DNA of 64,000 nt from Brachypodius melanocephalos (taxonomy: Eukaryota; Chordata; Aves; Passeriformes; Pycnonotidae): positions 5,800,987 to 5,864,986 of the forward strand of contig VZSR01001685.1 of the NCBI GenBank assembly GCA_013398615.1, in the 5' to 3' direction. Shown piece by piece: positions 1 through 14,127 of this stretch (positions within the stretch are counted from its first letter, which is position 1; each line of letters starts with the position of its first letter). A program made the translations under genes and the position numbers. The notes under the pieces were generated by a model. It saw nothing but the letters and a program-made list of their open reading frames with translations. It did not search any database and was not told the origin of the DNA.

Positions 1-3000
1 AATAAGGTTAATAAGTAGAACCATGTGCTGTCCTTGTGTGTGACATGCTAGGCACGTTTAATGCATTGCAGAATCCAACAGTCCATGCTTTAGAAGAGTT
101 TAAAAAAAAAAGTTGTCCACGAAGGTAACTTTCCTGAGGCAAACAAAAAATAATCTGAGGCCAGCAGATCAACTAAAATTCCTCCATTTTTCTGCTCATG
201 CCCTCAAGCTAGCAACATGAACCTCAGACAAGACGTCAAACATTCACCTTTATCATTGATGTAGCTGATTGGTGTCAGATGATGGCATTGGTTTCATCAA
301 AGTAACAGCCATGGAGCCTGGTACCTGTTACTGCTGATTGGGAAAGCTGCACAAAGGAGATCAAAAAGACAACAGAAAAACATCAAAAATATAATCTCTC
401 CTCTCAAGGGATACCGTCCCCCACAGTTCTGGCACGATGAACAAACAAAAAGAGGTATGATACAAGTCAGTAAGTAAACAGCCTCCACAATTCAGCCTTG
501 CTATAAACCTTCAATTTATATCTTGAGCTTCTGTTATAAAAGGGATATAAATGAGTCCTAAACACACATTAGGATCTACCAACTCACAATTTAAATGATA
601 ATTTGGTCTCCTCCACAGAGTAAGTTGGATCAGATTTGCTATGCAGAGTTTCTTGCAGCAGGAGACTTTCTGTGCTGTGCACGTGACTTTCTGTTGCTGT
701 GCCAGACTAATCTCCAAAGCAGATCATCTGCAATTTCAGATTCATTCCCAGAAATCTATTCTATATTCCTTATTTTCAATAGCTGCTGCTGTTGGTGGCA
801 GTGGCCCTTTGTTCCTCTGAAATTTGTGTCATGCTCTTTCCTGATGCATGGGTTCATCTTTTCAAAGGCCTGATGATTTCACATTGAAAAGGTTTTATCA
901 GATCAATATGAGTGCCAGCAGTGGTACGTAATTTTTCTTACAGCCACAGCTGTGGATGGTTATTTCACAGGTCATTGGCACACACCACACCATTTTATAG
1001 GCTTTCAAAAGCATTTTCAAGGGAAAGGAAAAGTGGAGACCTTTTCTGTAGGTACCTTTCCAGCGAGCTTTGTCCTCCCCATTTCTACCTCTGAGATGCC
1101 ATAGACCTTATGACTTTCCATGGGTGAAGTTATTACTTCTAAAAAGGGGCAGCATTCCAGTGCTACCATGTGCAACAGGTTGATTACAGCCCCTGGGATG
1201 CATAAATCAAAATGACATGGCTTAGTGTTTGGGGGCTGGTTCCCCTAATGTCAAGTCAAATCTCTTGGTAGCATGAATCCCTTATTAAGGAATTTTGTAA
1301 ATTTATATGATGTAACCAAAGAGAGAAATGCATTATACAAAACTCCAAGGGGAAGAAGTAAGGAGTGAAGAAACAACCTTGGAAGCAGAAAATTTAACAC
1401 TGACTACTAAGATTGAAGTAACTTCTACCCAACTTGCTGTAAGCAGGGAGCATTTCAGGACAGTTTCATTGTGCGTGTGAGAGTATTCAGTTACAATTTT
1501 ATCTCTTTGAGCTGTGATGGTGTTGATTTGGCAAGCAGTGGGGCATTGTTATGCCAGCTGGGTAACTTTTAATAACAACAGGAATCCATGCTATTTCTCA
1601 GATACTTGAATTGACTAGTATTTCTTATTTTAAGGTACTGTGGTATAAACAAATTTGGAAAGAGGATTTTGCAGAATCAAGGAATGGGAGACACAATACT
1701 AACTGCAAATGTTTTGTAAATGCACAGTTGGCAGAGTTTCCCATCATCTTTTTACTGTTTTCATGCAAAATAGTAAAAGCAAGCAGCTAAGCTCAGTGCT
1801 TCTTTTCAACTCCTTCAGTACAACCCATCCAATTGCACAAATATAAATGCTTCAGACATAGGATTCTTTACTTTTTCATCTTTTGTCTTTTTTTTGTCAA
1901 TATTTTGAGATTTCTGCCTAAAACAGTAGCCTTAACCTACATCAAGAATCTTCCTGTAGTTCACAGCACTTGTGGCTGTTTTCTTGTCGTAGAGGGTAGG
2001 TTTTAATTTCTAACATCAAAACAGATTATGCCCTCCTGTGACTGTCTACACTGAAGTGTTTATGGAGGGCTGATATTTTGGGATTGTTGTGCAGGGGACA
2101 CTTCAGAGTCTCAACAATACTGTGTCCTCAGTTCAGGGTAGTCACACCACAGAGAAAAATTTCTGGGTCATTTACTGCAAGTTTTGGCTTAAGTAATCTG
2201 AAAAGTACCGGAACAGAATCCTGTACCCATGGGGAAGCACCAGGTTGATCTACAAGGGAAACCTACACCTTATGAAAAGCCTTGGTTTTATTTTCTTCCC
2301 GAAACAACACTGTCAAGATGAAACATTTTCCACCACAAGCAGCAGAGAGGGACTATTGTAAATCTTTTCTGAAAACACCCTTCTAAACAAGTGTTTCATT
2401 TACATTTCTGGACATATATTGTTAACATTTTGGGAAACAGTCCAAAGGACAGGTTTGGAGTCAGCAACATTTTTTGGAAAAGGGTATTTCAAGGAGTAAT
2501 CTCATTTACTGATATGAGCATTCCCACTTAAAACCCCATCTGTGTGAGTTACTCCCTTCCTACCAGGAAGTGCAATGCAACCTGTGAGTTTAGGAAATCT
2601 GCCCAGCATAATTTGAAAATCAGATACCAAATGAGGAACTGCTCATGAATAAAACTGCATGGAGGAATATTGTTTTTTGAATCTTTTAACAAAAATAAGC
2701 CGATCAACCAACCCCTCACGAAACCCCAACGGTGTTTGAGCACATTGATGGATCACATCAAACCATCTGAGACTTCTCCTTTTAGACTGTTATCTGTCAT
2801 ATCCTCTTGTTCCCTGCCTCCAAATTTTACCCTCAGACTTTTATTTGCAGTGCTTTAGGTTCAACCTGTTGTTTTATCACTTTTATATTGAGATGTGGGG
2901 AGGGAAGAAATGACCTAAAATGTCCTGAATATCAATGAGGAAATTGATAATTTGATTCAATTAATGGAAGTTATGACCTTTTTGTCACAATAACGATTCA

Positions 3001-4825
3001 GGCTTGCAATCCTTGTTCTTTCATAGTGTCAAATGCATGCTGAACCAGCATGGATGAGACCCCAGCAGTGTAAGTTTCTTCTGGTGGTTGCAACAAGCTA
3101 ACTTACAATCAAACAACTATACCAGTTTGCAAATGATTCTTCCCTGGTCTTTCAAAACAGACTTCTGTAAATCTGAAAATTATTAATTCAGTCAGATACA
3201 TCACATCCACTGTAAAGTTCTCAATAAAAACTATAAAATAAAAATTCTAGCCTTAGAGTTAAATGGACATAGGTTTCGCTCATATGAATTTGGGAGAAAA
3301 AATGGTAAGAGGTGTTCACAAGCCTGAACTAATCCTAAAATGATAAATTCATTCTTCCAAGGGCTTTCTTCACAAAGAATAGGACAAAAATGCTTTGCTT
3401 TTTTCCCCCCAGAGGATTCACTTGAAAGAATCCACAGATATGTTGTCTCAGGCAAGGGTGTCCAAGGCAGATTTTCTAGCACTGCGATGGTCTGATACCT
3501 TATTAAAAATTATGCTAATGCTCCATATCTATTAACAGATATTCACTATAAAGACACACTCAGAGGTCTAAAGAGGAGAAGCAAGGCCTTATCAGTCTAG
3601 GAGAAATGGCCAAAAGATGTATTTTTCCCCTTGGATGTGGTGTCTCAGCCATGACAGGGGAATATTTAAATCTTTTTATGCTGAGTTTGCTGTGACTCCT
3701 TGTGATGAAAGTTCACAGGAACCTAGCAAGCAGAGGGTTCAGGAAGTTCAGGGTATGAGGAATTGTTTTTCTTCTGCATCTGAACAAAATTCTTCCAGAA
3801 ATGTGCAAGTACTGGAATATTCTCTTTATTTTCATTGCAAAGTCATTATTTTACTTAAAATGTGGTTCCAAAAGCCTTTAGGGTCTTTCAGCCCCTCTGG
3901 TCACTAGTTAATGCCTGGCAAGGTTTAAACCGATATTTGTTTATTCTGCACATTGTCTCTCCAAAACCTTCCTGTTGGAGGAGGCTGTAGCTGTGAACTC
4001 CCCTCAGCCATCCTCAGCCACAGCTCAGAAATGGCAGAAAAGGAGCAATAAAAGTCTGATGTGCTACTTCCACTCAGTCAAACAAGGACTTCAGACAAAT
4101 GAAGGTGTGTTCCTTTAAAAAGAGTGAATATGTAAGTAGGGGTTGCAGTTCAGGCACTGCTGGTAAGTCCAATTTACCTACTTGGGACCCTGAGAAAAAA
4201 AGACACAAAGAACTGAAGAATTTAACTGCAAAAAAATAACAGGTGCCACCTGGAGGTATGGTCCTCAGTGATTTGGGGTTCTGATGAGAAATTCTTCCCT
4301 CAAAAAGTACTTTTAGTCTGTAAAAAACCCAATTGTTATATTCCCTCACAGAACGATCACTTCCAACAAAACTCATCCGTATATTTGGGATGAGTTCCTT
4401 GATAGAAAGAATTGAAGCTCTCCTTTTCCTTGTGTAGGGACACTTCAGAGGACTACGGTCACAGTGGGAAGAGACTGTGAGCCTCCCTGCTCTGACCAGG
4501 GCTCCCACATATTAGTGGAAATGTAACTGCTTCCCTGTGTATCTCATCCTCACAAGGCTTCTTTTTTTTCTTAAATAGTCCAACAGGCCTCTTTCCTCAG
4601 AGAGGATCACAGCAGGATCTCCTTAGCCAGTCATCCAAACATATGGAATTGAAAGCCAATCACTTTGACTTGTTTTCAAATTTGCCAATGGAGCCAGGGA
4701 GGAGCAGAGAGAAAGGAATGTCTTACACACACAGACACAGACTCCAAGTATGTCTTATTTCCTTGCAATGCATGGGTGAAATCTTATCTGTTATTATAAA
4801 TAAAGCCTGTGGTTGACCTTTTAAC
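1..4825. other. AT-rich unique sequence, no gene recognised
   Basis: No protein family, RNA gene or mobile element is recognisable here on either strand. Open frames are short. The longest is 144 codons on the minus strand at 4074-4508; it shows no domain, signal peptide or familiar motif and is probably a chance frame. Only short homopolymer runs interrupt the sequence, for example A-runs near 100 and 4190. The stretch most likely represents intergenic or intronic DNA. Confidence 0.6.
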
Positions 4826-4919
4826 TCTTTTCTCATATACAAATCTCTTTTATCCTTTTCTCATACACAACTTTTTTTCTCTGCAAATTTTTTTTCTCAC
4901 AATTTTTTTTTCTCTGCAT
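4826..4919. repeat. T-rich, imperfectly repeated pyrimidine tract
   Basis: This tract is a run of T-rich words containing two pairs of near-copies. TCTCATATACAA and TCTCATACACAA lie about 30 bp apart, and TTTTTCTCTGCA occurs twice near 4873 and 4907. Short T-runs of 7-9 bases separate them. It reads as a decayed low-complexity expansion rather than a transposon. Confidence 0.6.
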
Positions 4920-5738
4920 ATCTAGAACTAACAGTTGCCCACATTTTCCTTTGATCAAGGAAAAAAACTTGTTCTGTTATAAATAATGTCTAGATTTAAA
5001 CCTGCTGCTTAAAAAATAAAAAACCTCAGCAAAAGTCCTATACAAATTTTGGATGATTATTCTAAGCAATGGCTGCAAGTTTCTGAATCCTGACCATAAT
5101 AACACATCTTTATCATTCATGCCCAAACCATTGATAATGCTATTTGAATAAATCCATCTAGTAATGGAAACACCATTATACCAAAATTCAAGAAGGCAGC
5201 AGTCAGTTAATGGTTAGCCTCATGTCACCTCACTGGGTATATTGAGAGGCAGTTATCAAAGTTTGTACCATAAAGACATATTATAGTGTTTGCCTATGAG
5301 CATCTTAAAGTTGTCTCAAGTGATTCGGATTCATATCTTATATATTTTCCAAAAAAAAAATCTTGGTCTGGAAGTTACTCCTAAGAAACAACCTGAAAGA
5401 GAGAGAGAAAAAAATATTTGTATGTTTATTGGTTCACTCATACTGAAGTGCTTCTGAAAAGCATTACAAGGACATGAACAGAACAGCTTTTTAAGGCAGA
5501 TTTTTAGAAACCTACCAGTGAGCTTACTTGTAGAAATCATAAATGAAAGCAGAAAGAATAAAATTGTGAAATAATTTGTTTGCATTGAGCTTTTTTCTTG
5601 TCTGTTTCTTCGCTTCAGCAAGACTTTTGACTCAGGCTTCTTGGAAACAAAGACTGCGTTGCATGATATAAAATTTTAACATACAAAATTAAACTGAAAA
5701 ATATTCACTCAGGTAACTGACAGGAGAATACTAGTTGC
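4920..5738. other. Unique sequence, no gene recognised
   Basis: Nothing identifiable is present. On the minus strand a good splice-acceptor-like string (a CT-rich run ending TTTCAG) occurs near 5390-5410, but no partner donor gives a credible exon. The 96-codon minus-strand frame at 5331-5621 is hydrophobic and Phe/Leu/Ser-rich because of the T-rich composition and resembles no known family. Confidence 0.5.
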
Positions 5739-5821
5739 ATGCCGAAGCCAAAGCCAAAGCCAAAGCCAAACCAAAAAAAAAAAAAAAAAAAACAAAAAAA
5801 ACAAACCCAAACGAAAAAAAA
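5739..5821. repeat. AAAGCC hexamer array running into a poly-A/A-rich tract
   Basis: About four and a half copies of a 6-bp unit (AAAGCC) at 5745-5772 run directly into 20 consecutive A residues at 5773-5792. AAAC-type sequence follows to about 5821. The hexamer may be an expanded end of the A-rich tract. No transposon body is recognisable on either side, so I call it a simple repeat. Confidence 0.85.
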
Positions 5822-8800
5822 GACTAGGTTTTGATTTATATTCAGGTAATTTTGGGCTTATGTGTGGACCACACAATGCGTGTGTTTGTATTATACTGAA
5901 AAAAACAGACCACCAGGGAGTTTTAATCTCCAACAAAATACAGAAAAATACTCCATGTAGAGGTACTTTGCAACTGGGTTCACTGAAAAACACACAGCTT
6001 TATCCACAGAAATAGAACTACTCTTTGTAACTTTGTCTTATTTATAGGTCTGGCTTCTGGGCCATGTTTCTGCTAAGCAACCAGTCATCCATACATCATT
6101 TATGAAAACAGTGCCATTAACTTATAAATAACAAACACGGCATTGCTAATGCCCACTCACAAAGCCCATCACTTGCACCTCATGATGCTGTAGCTCAGAC
6201 TCTTGTACCAACTGCTGAGGGTGTAATAAAAGCTGTGGGCTCAAGGACTGAAGGTCTCTCTAGGTCAAAGGATATTTTTCAAACTCATCAAGAGAGAGCG
6301 TGCTTCCAAGTGCAAGACTGACTGATAGCTCCAAAGGCTGGGATGCCAGAGGAGTAATTCCCTTCGGACCATAAAAACCCCAAGTGCCTCTCAATAAACA
6401 CAAAGACAGGTTTCCTGCAAAGGAGCCTGCATAGCAATGGCATAACCATGGATTTGGGAAGCGATCAAGGTAATATCAGCACTGAGCCTTCACCAACAGA
6501 GCACTTTCCCCAGTATGCATCCCAAGTCCATGTTGCTGCTCCCTACAAAGCCAGGCTGGAAGAGGCAAGGGTCTTTGGGCACTTCTGGTAGGTCTTTTGA
6601 CCAAACCATGATTTCTCTTCCAGGGTGCAGCCTGTGTGCTAGTCCCCAGCTAACCTGGCTGGGAATCAGCCCGGACAAAGCAGCTCCTACCCATGCCCAT
6701 GTTTCCTAGGAGGGAGACCAGGGCAGGCCATATGGAAAAAAACCTTACATCCACCTGGCCATGTGCTGCTGCAGTGCCCCAGACTGATCTCTGAGGAAGC
6801 ACAATCTGTTCCATAATGGTTACCATTGTGAAGACCCCACTTTCTTCCACTGTTTTGGTCCATGATCCCTTCAACCCTCCAGCTGGGCATGGGTCAAGTG
6901 ACTGGGAAAGCAGACCCTTGTGCACAGCAGTCCTCCAGTTGCTTTCCCCACTGCTGGCTCCTCTCTGCAGTAGCAGACAGGAAATACTTGTTATCCAAGC
7001 CTAAAATTTTGTAAAAAAATTAATATTTAGTTATTATTTTCCCAATGCTGACTTGTGCTTTACATATTTCAAACTGAGAAAACTGAAAAACCCCCTTGCA
7101 TGGTCAGTCTTCATTATAAGAAACACCTTCTGTTGTCAAGAACACCCTACAAATCTGAAAGCTTCTGCTTTTATCTAGGATTTGAAATCTAAGTGAAAAA
7201 TATTTATGCTCAAGTCATCTTTTTCTCCTCAAGGAACACAGCATTGATATCCATTTCAGTTTCCTTGGTATTAGCAAAAGTCTAAGAGGTTATAACATAA
7301 CCATACTGCCTTTCTGATAGAATAAAAATCCTTGAGGGAGGTGGAGGTTTTCAAATGTGTTTTTTTTTTAAAGCTATTGATTTTTTAGACAGCCAAATAT
7401 GCTTTGCCGTAGCCATGAGATGCTTTGGAAAGCATTCTGTAATGACACTGGCTGATTCTCCTCAGCCACTGCACACATAACAGATATACTTGCCCTTGCT
7501 CACACAGTGTAAACATGTGAAAGATTTAAAAAGAAGAATAAGTTGGAAGATGGAATTTTAAGAAGGAACCCTACCCTAAGTGCCCTGTCATCAGCTCTAT
7601 CCGTGCATCTGTATCAATAGGAGGTTTAAATTATTTAGTCACACTTTGCCATCTGTGTATTAAGATGCCACAATCTATTATAAATAACAGCAGAATAAGC
7701 TTTCACTTGTTAATATTATTACACCAAAGATCAAATTTACTCTCAAGCTCCTGTGCCAGAAGATCTTGGCTGTTTACTCTGTTTGGAGAATATGACAGTC
7801 AGTGCTACTTAAAAGGGATCACTTTTTATTCCATCCAAAAGATAAATGTTTTTAAACATTTAAGCACTCAAAGCCATGTGCTATAAGGAAGAAAAATTAA
7901 TGTTGGCACTGCTGGGAGTTACTATTGTATTTAAAGCCATATTATTATCCAGCCTCCGGCTGTCTGGGAGCACAAATGAGGAAAACAAATCTAGAGATTT
8001 TTACCATTTATGATGCATAACTCACAACACATAAAGTTGATCAGAGGGTTGTGTATAGTACCTACCAAAAATCATGTTTTGTTTTTAAAGGGCTATTTCT
8101 AAACTACAGCTCTCGGGTTCTTATACTGTTTTCTCTTCATCATGTAAAAACAGCATGTTCTATATCATTCTTCAGATAGTAGTAAGGAAATAAAATGGTA
8201 ATGAAGAATCCTCCTCAGTTTTGCTGCTTGCCATGGCTTGGCTTTGTCTGCCCACACTAAACATGCACTGGGAAAAAGAGCTGCCAGTGTTTTAGCAACT
8301 TGTGCATTAACAAATCACAGGAGCTCCTATTATAACTCTAGCGCAATAAGATGAATGAGAAGGATCCCTGAATACATGCAAACTCCTACGTGACACAGCG
8401 ATGAGAGAGACACCTCCAGACCTCATGGCTTAACCTGAATCTAAGGGCAAAATTACACTTGCCTACAATTAGTGTGAAATGAGGGTGGTTTCTAAGTGTA
8501 TTCTCCTTCATTGATCACTGTGAGATCAAGACACCACATTGTCCCAAACTGGTCACTTAAATCGGGAACCAGTGCTCACATAACTTGCAGTAATTCAGTT
8601 CCAAGTTCAAAATATACAAAAAAAGAAGAAGGGGAGCAAACAAAAAAATCAAACAAACCAACCCAAAAACAAGTGGAAAGGAATCTTCCCTGGAGCTATG
8701 TCTAGACTGTGGGATCCAAGAGTACTTCACACTCTCAGATCCTAGGGTGAACCCTTGCTGAATCCTGACTCCTTGTCTGAATGAGGTCTGGGCACATCAC

Positions 8801-11783
8801 CCAAAAAGTCACAGACGACTGAAAGTATCCTGGGAAAGTGAAGGAAAGGTCAGACTATAATTATTGGTCTTGATGCAACCTTTTACTTCTTCTCTGAGCA
8901 ACAACATATTGCTATATGATTAAGAAAGGTCCTGCAGATCTTAAATTTGAAAACGTCTCTTTTTCATACAGTTTCAGTTCAGTGCAATACCTCTTTAAAA
9001 GTCTAATCCTACTGAGAATAAGAGAACAAGTCACTAGTCTAGGTGTTATGGAAATAGCCTGGAGTTGTGATTTTTTTGTTGTTGCTCTCTTCTGTCTCAA
9101 CTTCAGTCTGTTTGTTACATCAATTACCAACATCAGAGCCTAGTTCTGATAGTGAAGACAACAAATTGAGAGGGTTGTCTATATATCTGCCTCATGTCTC
9201 CTCTTAATTGTTGAACAGAATAACATCTGTCACACACATAGATCTGTTCACTCAAAATTTACTGCTTGGTATGAAAAAAGAAGGAATGAGCAACTGCATC
9301 ACTACTTTTAATAAAAAAAATAGTGGAATCTTATCCCAAGAAATGGAATATATTCCCACTGCTGTTACCAGATTCAGGGTAACACAATCTGGACCAGCGT
9401 GATTCCTTATTATTTTGGGACCCCACACATAACTTTCTGGTTATATACTTATGCTTTCCAGCGGGGTAGACAAATTCTTTGGAAGGCCTAATTATGTTGG
9501 ATCATGAATGGAACAAACAGCCCTGCCAGGGTGCCTCAGATTTGCACCAAAGTGGATTGGCTCTGAACAGCATCAGCAGTTAAGGCATATTTTGGTGGGC
9601 ACAGTACATTGGTCTCAGTCAACCAATCTTTCTTCCCTCTCACATTTAACTGCCTTCATTGACTGATGTGTTTTCTCCCCAAGGCATTCAAGTATGGAAG
9701 GGTGAGAGGGACCAAGACCAAGTGGCTGGAGAACAAACCAAGAGGTTGCACTGTCCCCAGTTCCTCTTTGCAAGCATCACTGCAAGGGAGAGCTTGCACA
9801 CTGCCAAGAGAGAGTCAGCATGCATGTCTTCTGTGTGTGTTTGGAATACGTGTTGGAGTCAGCAGAGGAAAGGGTGGGATTTGTCAGTCCCCATGCAGGC
9901 AGCTGGCTCATGAGTCATTTCAACCTAAGGGGGCCATCCAGAAAAACATGAGCAGTGCTCTAGAAAGTGGTTGTTTCCATGGGTGACTGGTGCCTGGGTG
10001 ACTAGTGTTTGCTGTAGGCGCCTAAAAGGTAAACCTCTGATTTTGGGCAGACCAATTCCATTCCCAGTTCCTCATTTATAATCCCTGAAGCTATGATACC
10101 TCTTTATACCCTGCATCAAGCTCCACATCATTTCTTCCAAGATTCACAAGAGATCTCTCTATTTCAGGAGAAAACTATAAAAAGACCTTGCAATCTCAAA
10201 CGACCATAGAAAAAGATAAGGCATGGAAGATTTAACACTACTAAGATTCACCATTGCTCATTTTACTTATCAACTGAGGGGCTTTTACTCCTTTGTTAAC
10301 CTACAAAGAGTAAAGAAACAGATATCTGTGTGTATCAGAGGGCTCAGAGCACCTGTGTTATCCAACAATCCAGTGCCCAGCCATAGTTTCCCAATTTGAA
10401 AGGAGTTGGCCAAGTCAGGTCCAGTCTAATTACACACTCTTCCTTCCAACCCATCTCACTATTTGCATGTCACACAGACAATTTGCTACTCAGGGGTCCC
10501 AAAGGAACAAATTCCACTTCTTTCTTGTAAAAAGATGCTGCTGACAGAGCTTGAAAAGTTTTTGCCCTGTGTCATAGAGCAAAAGTACACTAAAAATTAT
10601 TCACAGTGACATCGTTCACATCTTGAGGAAACCCCTCTAACTAGTAGATTTCAGCATGTGAGACCTAGTTAAGACTTTCTCCTCAACAAATTGTGTGAAT
10701 TTTTTTTTTCAGCTCAGTTGTTATTTGGGGTGAGATCAGGTAGGTAGCTAGTATGGGATGTTGAAAAATGACTCAATGTTTGCCTGACTCACAAGATACT
10801 GACCTTAGGTTCCAGTACCAGGAAAGCACAGATCATTGTGGAAAACTAATGACTTGGAAATTTTAAAGGCTTTTTCAGAAATGTACCTAAAATGATCCTT
10901 TGAATAGAAGCTTGTGTTTCTGCATACTGTTTCAATGTAGGGATAAAATAAAGCAAGCTTGTGCAATTTTAACTGATTGTTTTCCTGTATGATGACAGTG
11001 CCTTTCTAAAGACCATTTCACCAAATTATCCCAACACTTTCTGCACAATCTTACAAGTACACTAGAACCTGCTAACCATTATTTACATCCATGTTATGAC
11101 TGACAGTGCACGAGAACTAAAGGATCAAATAGATGCTCAATATTAAAACATGGAACTATTTTCGCCCTCTCTTCAATGCACTACTCTCCTTTCAGCAAGC
11201 AATGTCATGACCTATCAAACAGTCTTGAAAGTGAATGGAAAAAACCCTAAAATATTAATAAAATATTTATTATAATGCTGGGGAGTTTTTCTTCAGAGCT
11301 TCTCCATCAGACGATAACCAATGCCCATCCCTTATGTGAGAACACCATGCACGTGTCCTCCTGTAGCAATGTATGGACTGAATCTTGATATAGTGGCTAA
11401 AAGTGACATGCTTAAAGCTCCAAGCTAGATATTCCTCAGGCCATCTCCAATGATATTCTGCTTCCCTTTCCTCAGTTATATATGTACATATGGATTTATT
11501 TATCCCAGCACGGCTGGGATTCTTCTGTCAGCACTACCTGGTGGGAAATGCACGCTCCAGATAACGTGATGGAGCTGCTGTTCCCTCTGTGTGCGTGTGG
11601 GCACATGCAAACCCCACAGACAATTTGTGCAGCTGGATTTGGGAAACAGAGAGCCCAGAGGAAAAAAAGAGACTGGCAGATTTCAGCCTGCTGTTTTCAT
11701 GTTTTCAGTGCAACAGCCAAATATGTGCCTGCTGCAACACGTCTTGACTTCTCTGTTGAAAACCAACAAGGTTTGTGGAAAGA
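5822..11783. other. Long unique AT-rich stretch, no gene recognised
   Basis: No CR1, other LINE, LTR or RNA gene was recognised. Open frames reach 106 codons at most (9666-9986 +) and show no familiar motif. That frame overlaps an 84-codon frame in another register (9659-9913), which suggests local stop depletion rather than coding. The interval around 7900-8090 looks compositionally different from its flanks and could be a conserved noncoding element, but only alignment could show this. Confidence 0.5.
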
Positions 11784-11812
11784 AGAAAAAAAACAAAACA
11801 AAACAAAAAACA
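11784..11812. repeat. A-rich tract (AAAAC-type)
   Basis: A short run of A residues broken by single C residues. It is one of several such tracts in the window. No retroposed gene body or target-site duplication is visible beside it. Confidence 0.8.
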
Positions 11813-12702
11813 TTTAATTCAATAGTTCTTCAGTTGCAGGAGTAGTTGGTTGACAACTCTGTGTTTCTTCTTCTATTTCTAAGCGTTGTCTGTCCCTGAA
11901 AACAAACTCTTGCCAACTGCACTCACCCAAAGGTTTTCAAAGTGTTTGCTTTTGTTAGACATTTTGAAAACATGCATTTATTCCAGTGAAAACACTTTTA
12001 AAAGATAAATATCATGACTATTTTACTTCAGAAAATTTTCTGATTTTAAGGGAATTTTGGTTTGGGAGGACTTTTTATGTTATTTACATGCTATGTCATG
12101 ACATCTCAGAAAAATATTCCTTTTATAATGGGAAAAAATATCAAAAGAAAATCTCAACATACACTGTTTAATCTGTATTGAAATGCCTGCATTTCAAAAC
12201 AAATATTTGCTTACTTATACATCCTAATTTTCTGAAGCAATTTATTTTACGTGAAATCATAAAGCAATGTGTCTTCATTTTAAGTCAAACCAAAATGGAT
12301 TTCCAAATACTGATGTATCTAAGAAGATAAAAAAACCTCATTTCAACCAGACCTTGTTGCCAGCTAGCTCCTCCAGGAAGCACAACACAGTGAGTCTTTA
12401 GCCCAGCCAGCAAAAAATGGGCAACATCTGATCATACAAGTCTCAGCACAGCATGTAATTAATACTGGGCAAGGAATTCAGACTCAGAAGCAGGAGAAAC
12501 ATTTTAAACTCTTATGTTACAGGTGAGACTCCAACAGAGATAAAAGTTATACTTCCATATACAGGAAAGAGAATTAAGTGTGTAGTCCTCCCTGTTAACC
12601 ACAAACTGGCCTTCAGAGACTCTCATAATGGGCACAGCAACAGGACAGCACAGAGAAGACATCCCATTGGGGATACATAGATCCTGTTAGCTCACAGCCA
12701 TC

Positions 12703-12745
12703 AAAAAAAACCAAAAAAAAAAAAAACCAAACCAAAACAAAAAAC
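12703..12745. repeat. A-rich tract (AAAACC-type)
   Basis: A-runs of 8-14 bases are separated by CC dinucleotides. This is low-complexity sequence, and no adjoining element is recognised. Confidence 0.85.
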
Positions 12746-14103
12746 CTATCCATCTCAACTACTTGTCCACTAAAAGGGAGAAAGGTTTATTCTGCTTCTT
12801 CAAGATACTCATATGACTCATAATGTTCTAATTATTATGATGCTTTCAGGCCAGTGTTTTGTGAAATAAGTCCTTTGCATTGAGTAAAATCAAAGGAAAA
12901 TAAAACACACTGAAGAGATTAAATATAAAATAGCTCTCAGAACCTGAATGGCAATGAATTAATATTGCTTATATTTCCCTACAATATATTTCCCTTATAT
13001 TTCCCTGTTGCCATAATTTATTTATTCTCTTGCTAACAATGGTGTTTAGTCCAAGCATGAGAAAGGAAATGATTAGGCTGGGGGACTTTAAGTGGTTTAG
13101 ATGTCACTAGAAAATTGTGAACTTGCATGGTAAAAACACACTGGAAGTGATTTCTGAGTGAGAATGGTTCATTCAAAACTGTAAATATGAATGGTAGTGG
13201 GGGGAGATTATTTCATCAGCTCACATGACTGCACTGCGGGATAGGATTATCCTGTGATTTACAATATTGTTTCTCCAAGGACAGAGTGAAATTTAGGGCT
13301 TATACTCACCCTTTTCAAACTTGTATTATCCTGGTGTTGGTATTGAAATACAGAAGATTCTCACAAGCACAGTGTTGGGTTTTGCCTGATTTCCTTTAAG
13401 TCACTACAATTTTCTTAACACTGTTGAATTTCCTGGCTATAGAATAGGAACTACAAGAATACCATAAAATAAAGAAATTATGGACCATGGTCTGTTCCCC
13501 AGGTAAATGGACTGTTGAAGTCATTAGCCTGGCACAAGCAACTGTGTCAAGCATCACACTGTACAGAGACCTCTGGAGAAGGTTTTCCCACTTGGCCTGC
13601 CTCCCTTTGACTGAAATCAATTGGCTTTCCAAGTTGTCCTCTCCTCCCTGGCAATAAAGGGAGCCTGGATAACCAGGCTCACCTAGATCCACACATCCAC
13701 ACATTTTAGGTGTCAGGCTAAATCAAGAAAGCCAGGCAACTTCTGTCTGATTTGAAGCAAGTAAAGCAAAAAGCTCAGAAGCAGAACTGAAGCTCCCTGT
13801 TTCCAATTCTGCTGGCAACCTACCAGGATAATCTTGTAAAAATAATTTTTGCTCATTGGTACTTTGGGTAACACACTGCAGATTCAATAGGGATTATGTC
13901 ACAGGCTTATTATGACACTTCTTTGACAGTTATTTGATTTGTAGATGAAGGATGAAGTCAAAGTCCCAGTGTTCACATGGAGAAGTTTGCTTACAGGGGT
14001 ATATCACTTTCTTGACTTAAGACTCTGTTATCAGTATTTGGACATTTAGAATAATGCACTACCTAAAGTTTCATATTTATTTTTTTGAAAAGGCAAAAAA
14101 TGT

Positions 14104-14127
14104 AAAAAAAAAAAAAATAAATAAAAG
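14104..14127. repeat. Poly-A tract
   Basis: A near-pure A-run with an AATAAATAAA-like end. Simple repeat; no attached retrogene is seen. Confidence 0.8.

Noticed and set aside
4074..4508. 144-codon minus-strand frame
   Set aside because: No domain, no signal peptide and no splice context. Length is consistent with chance.
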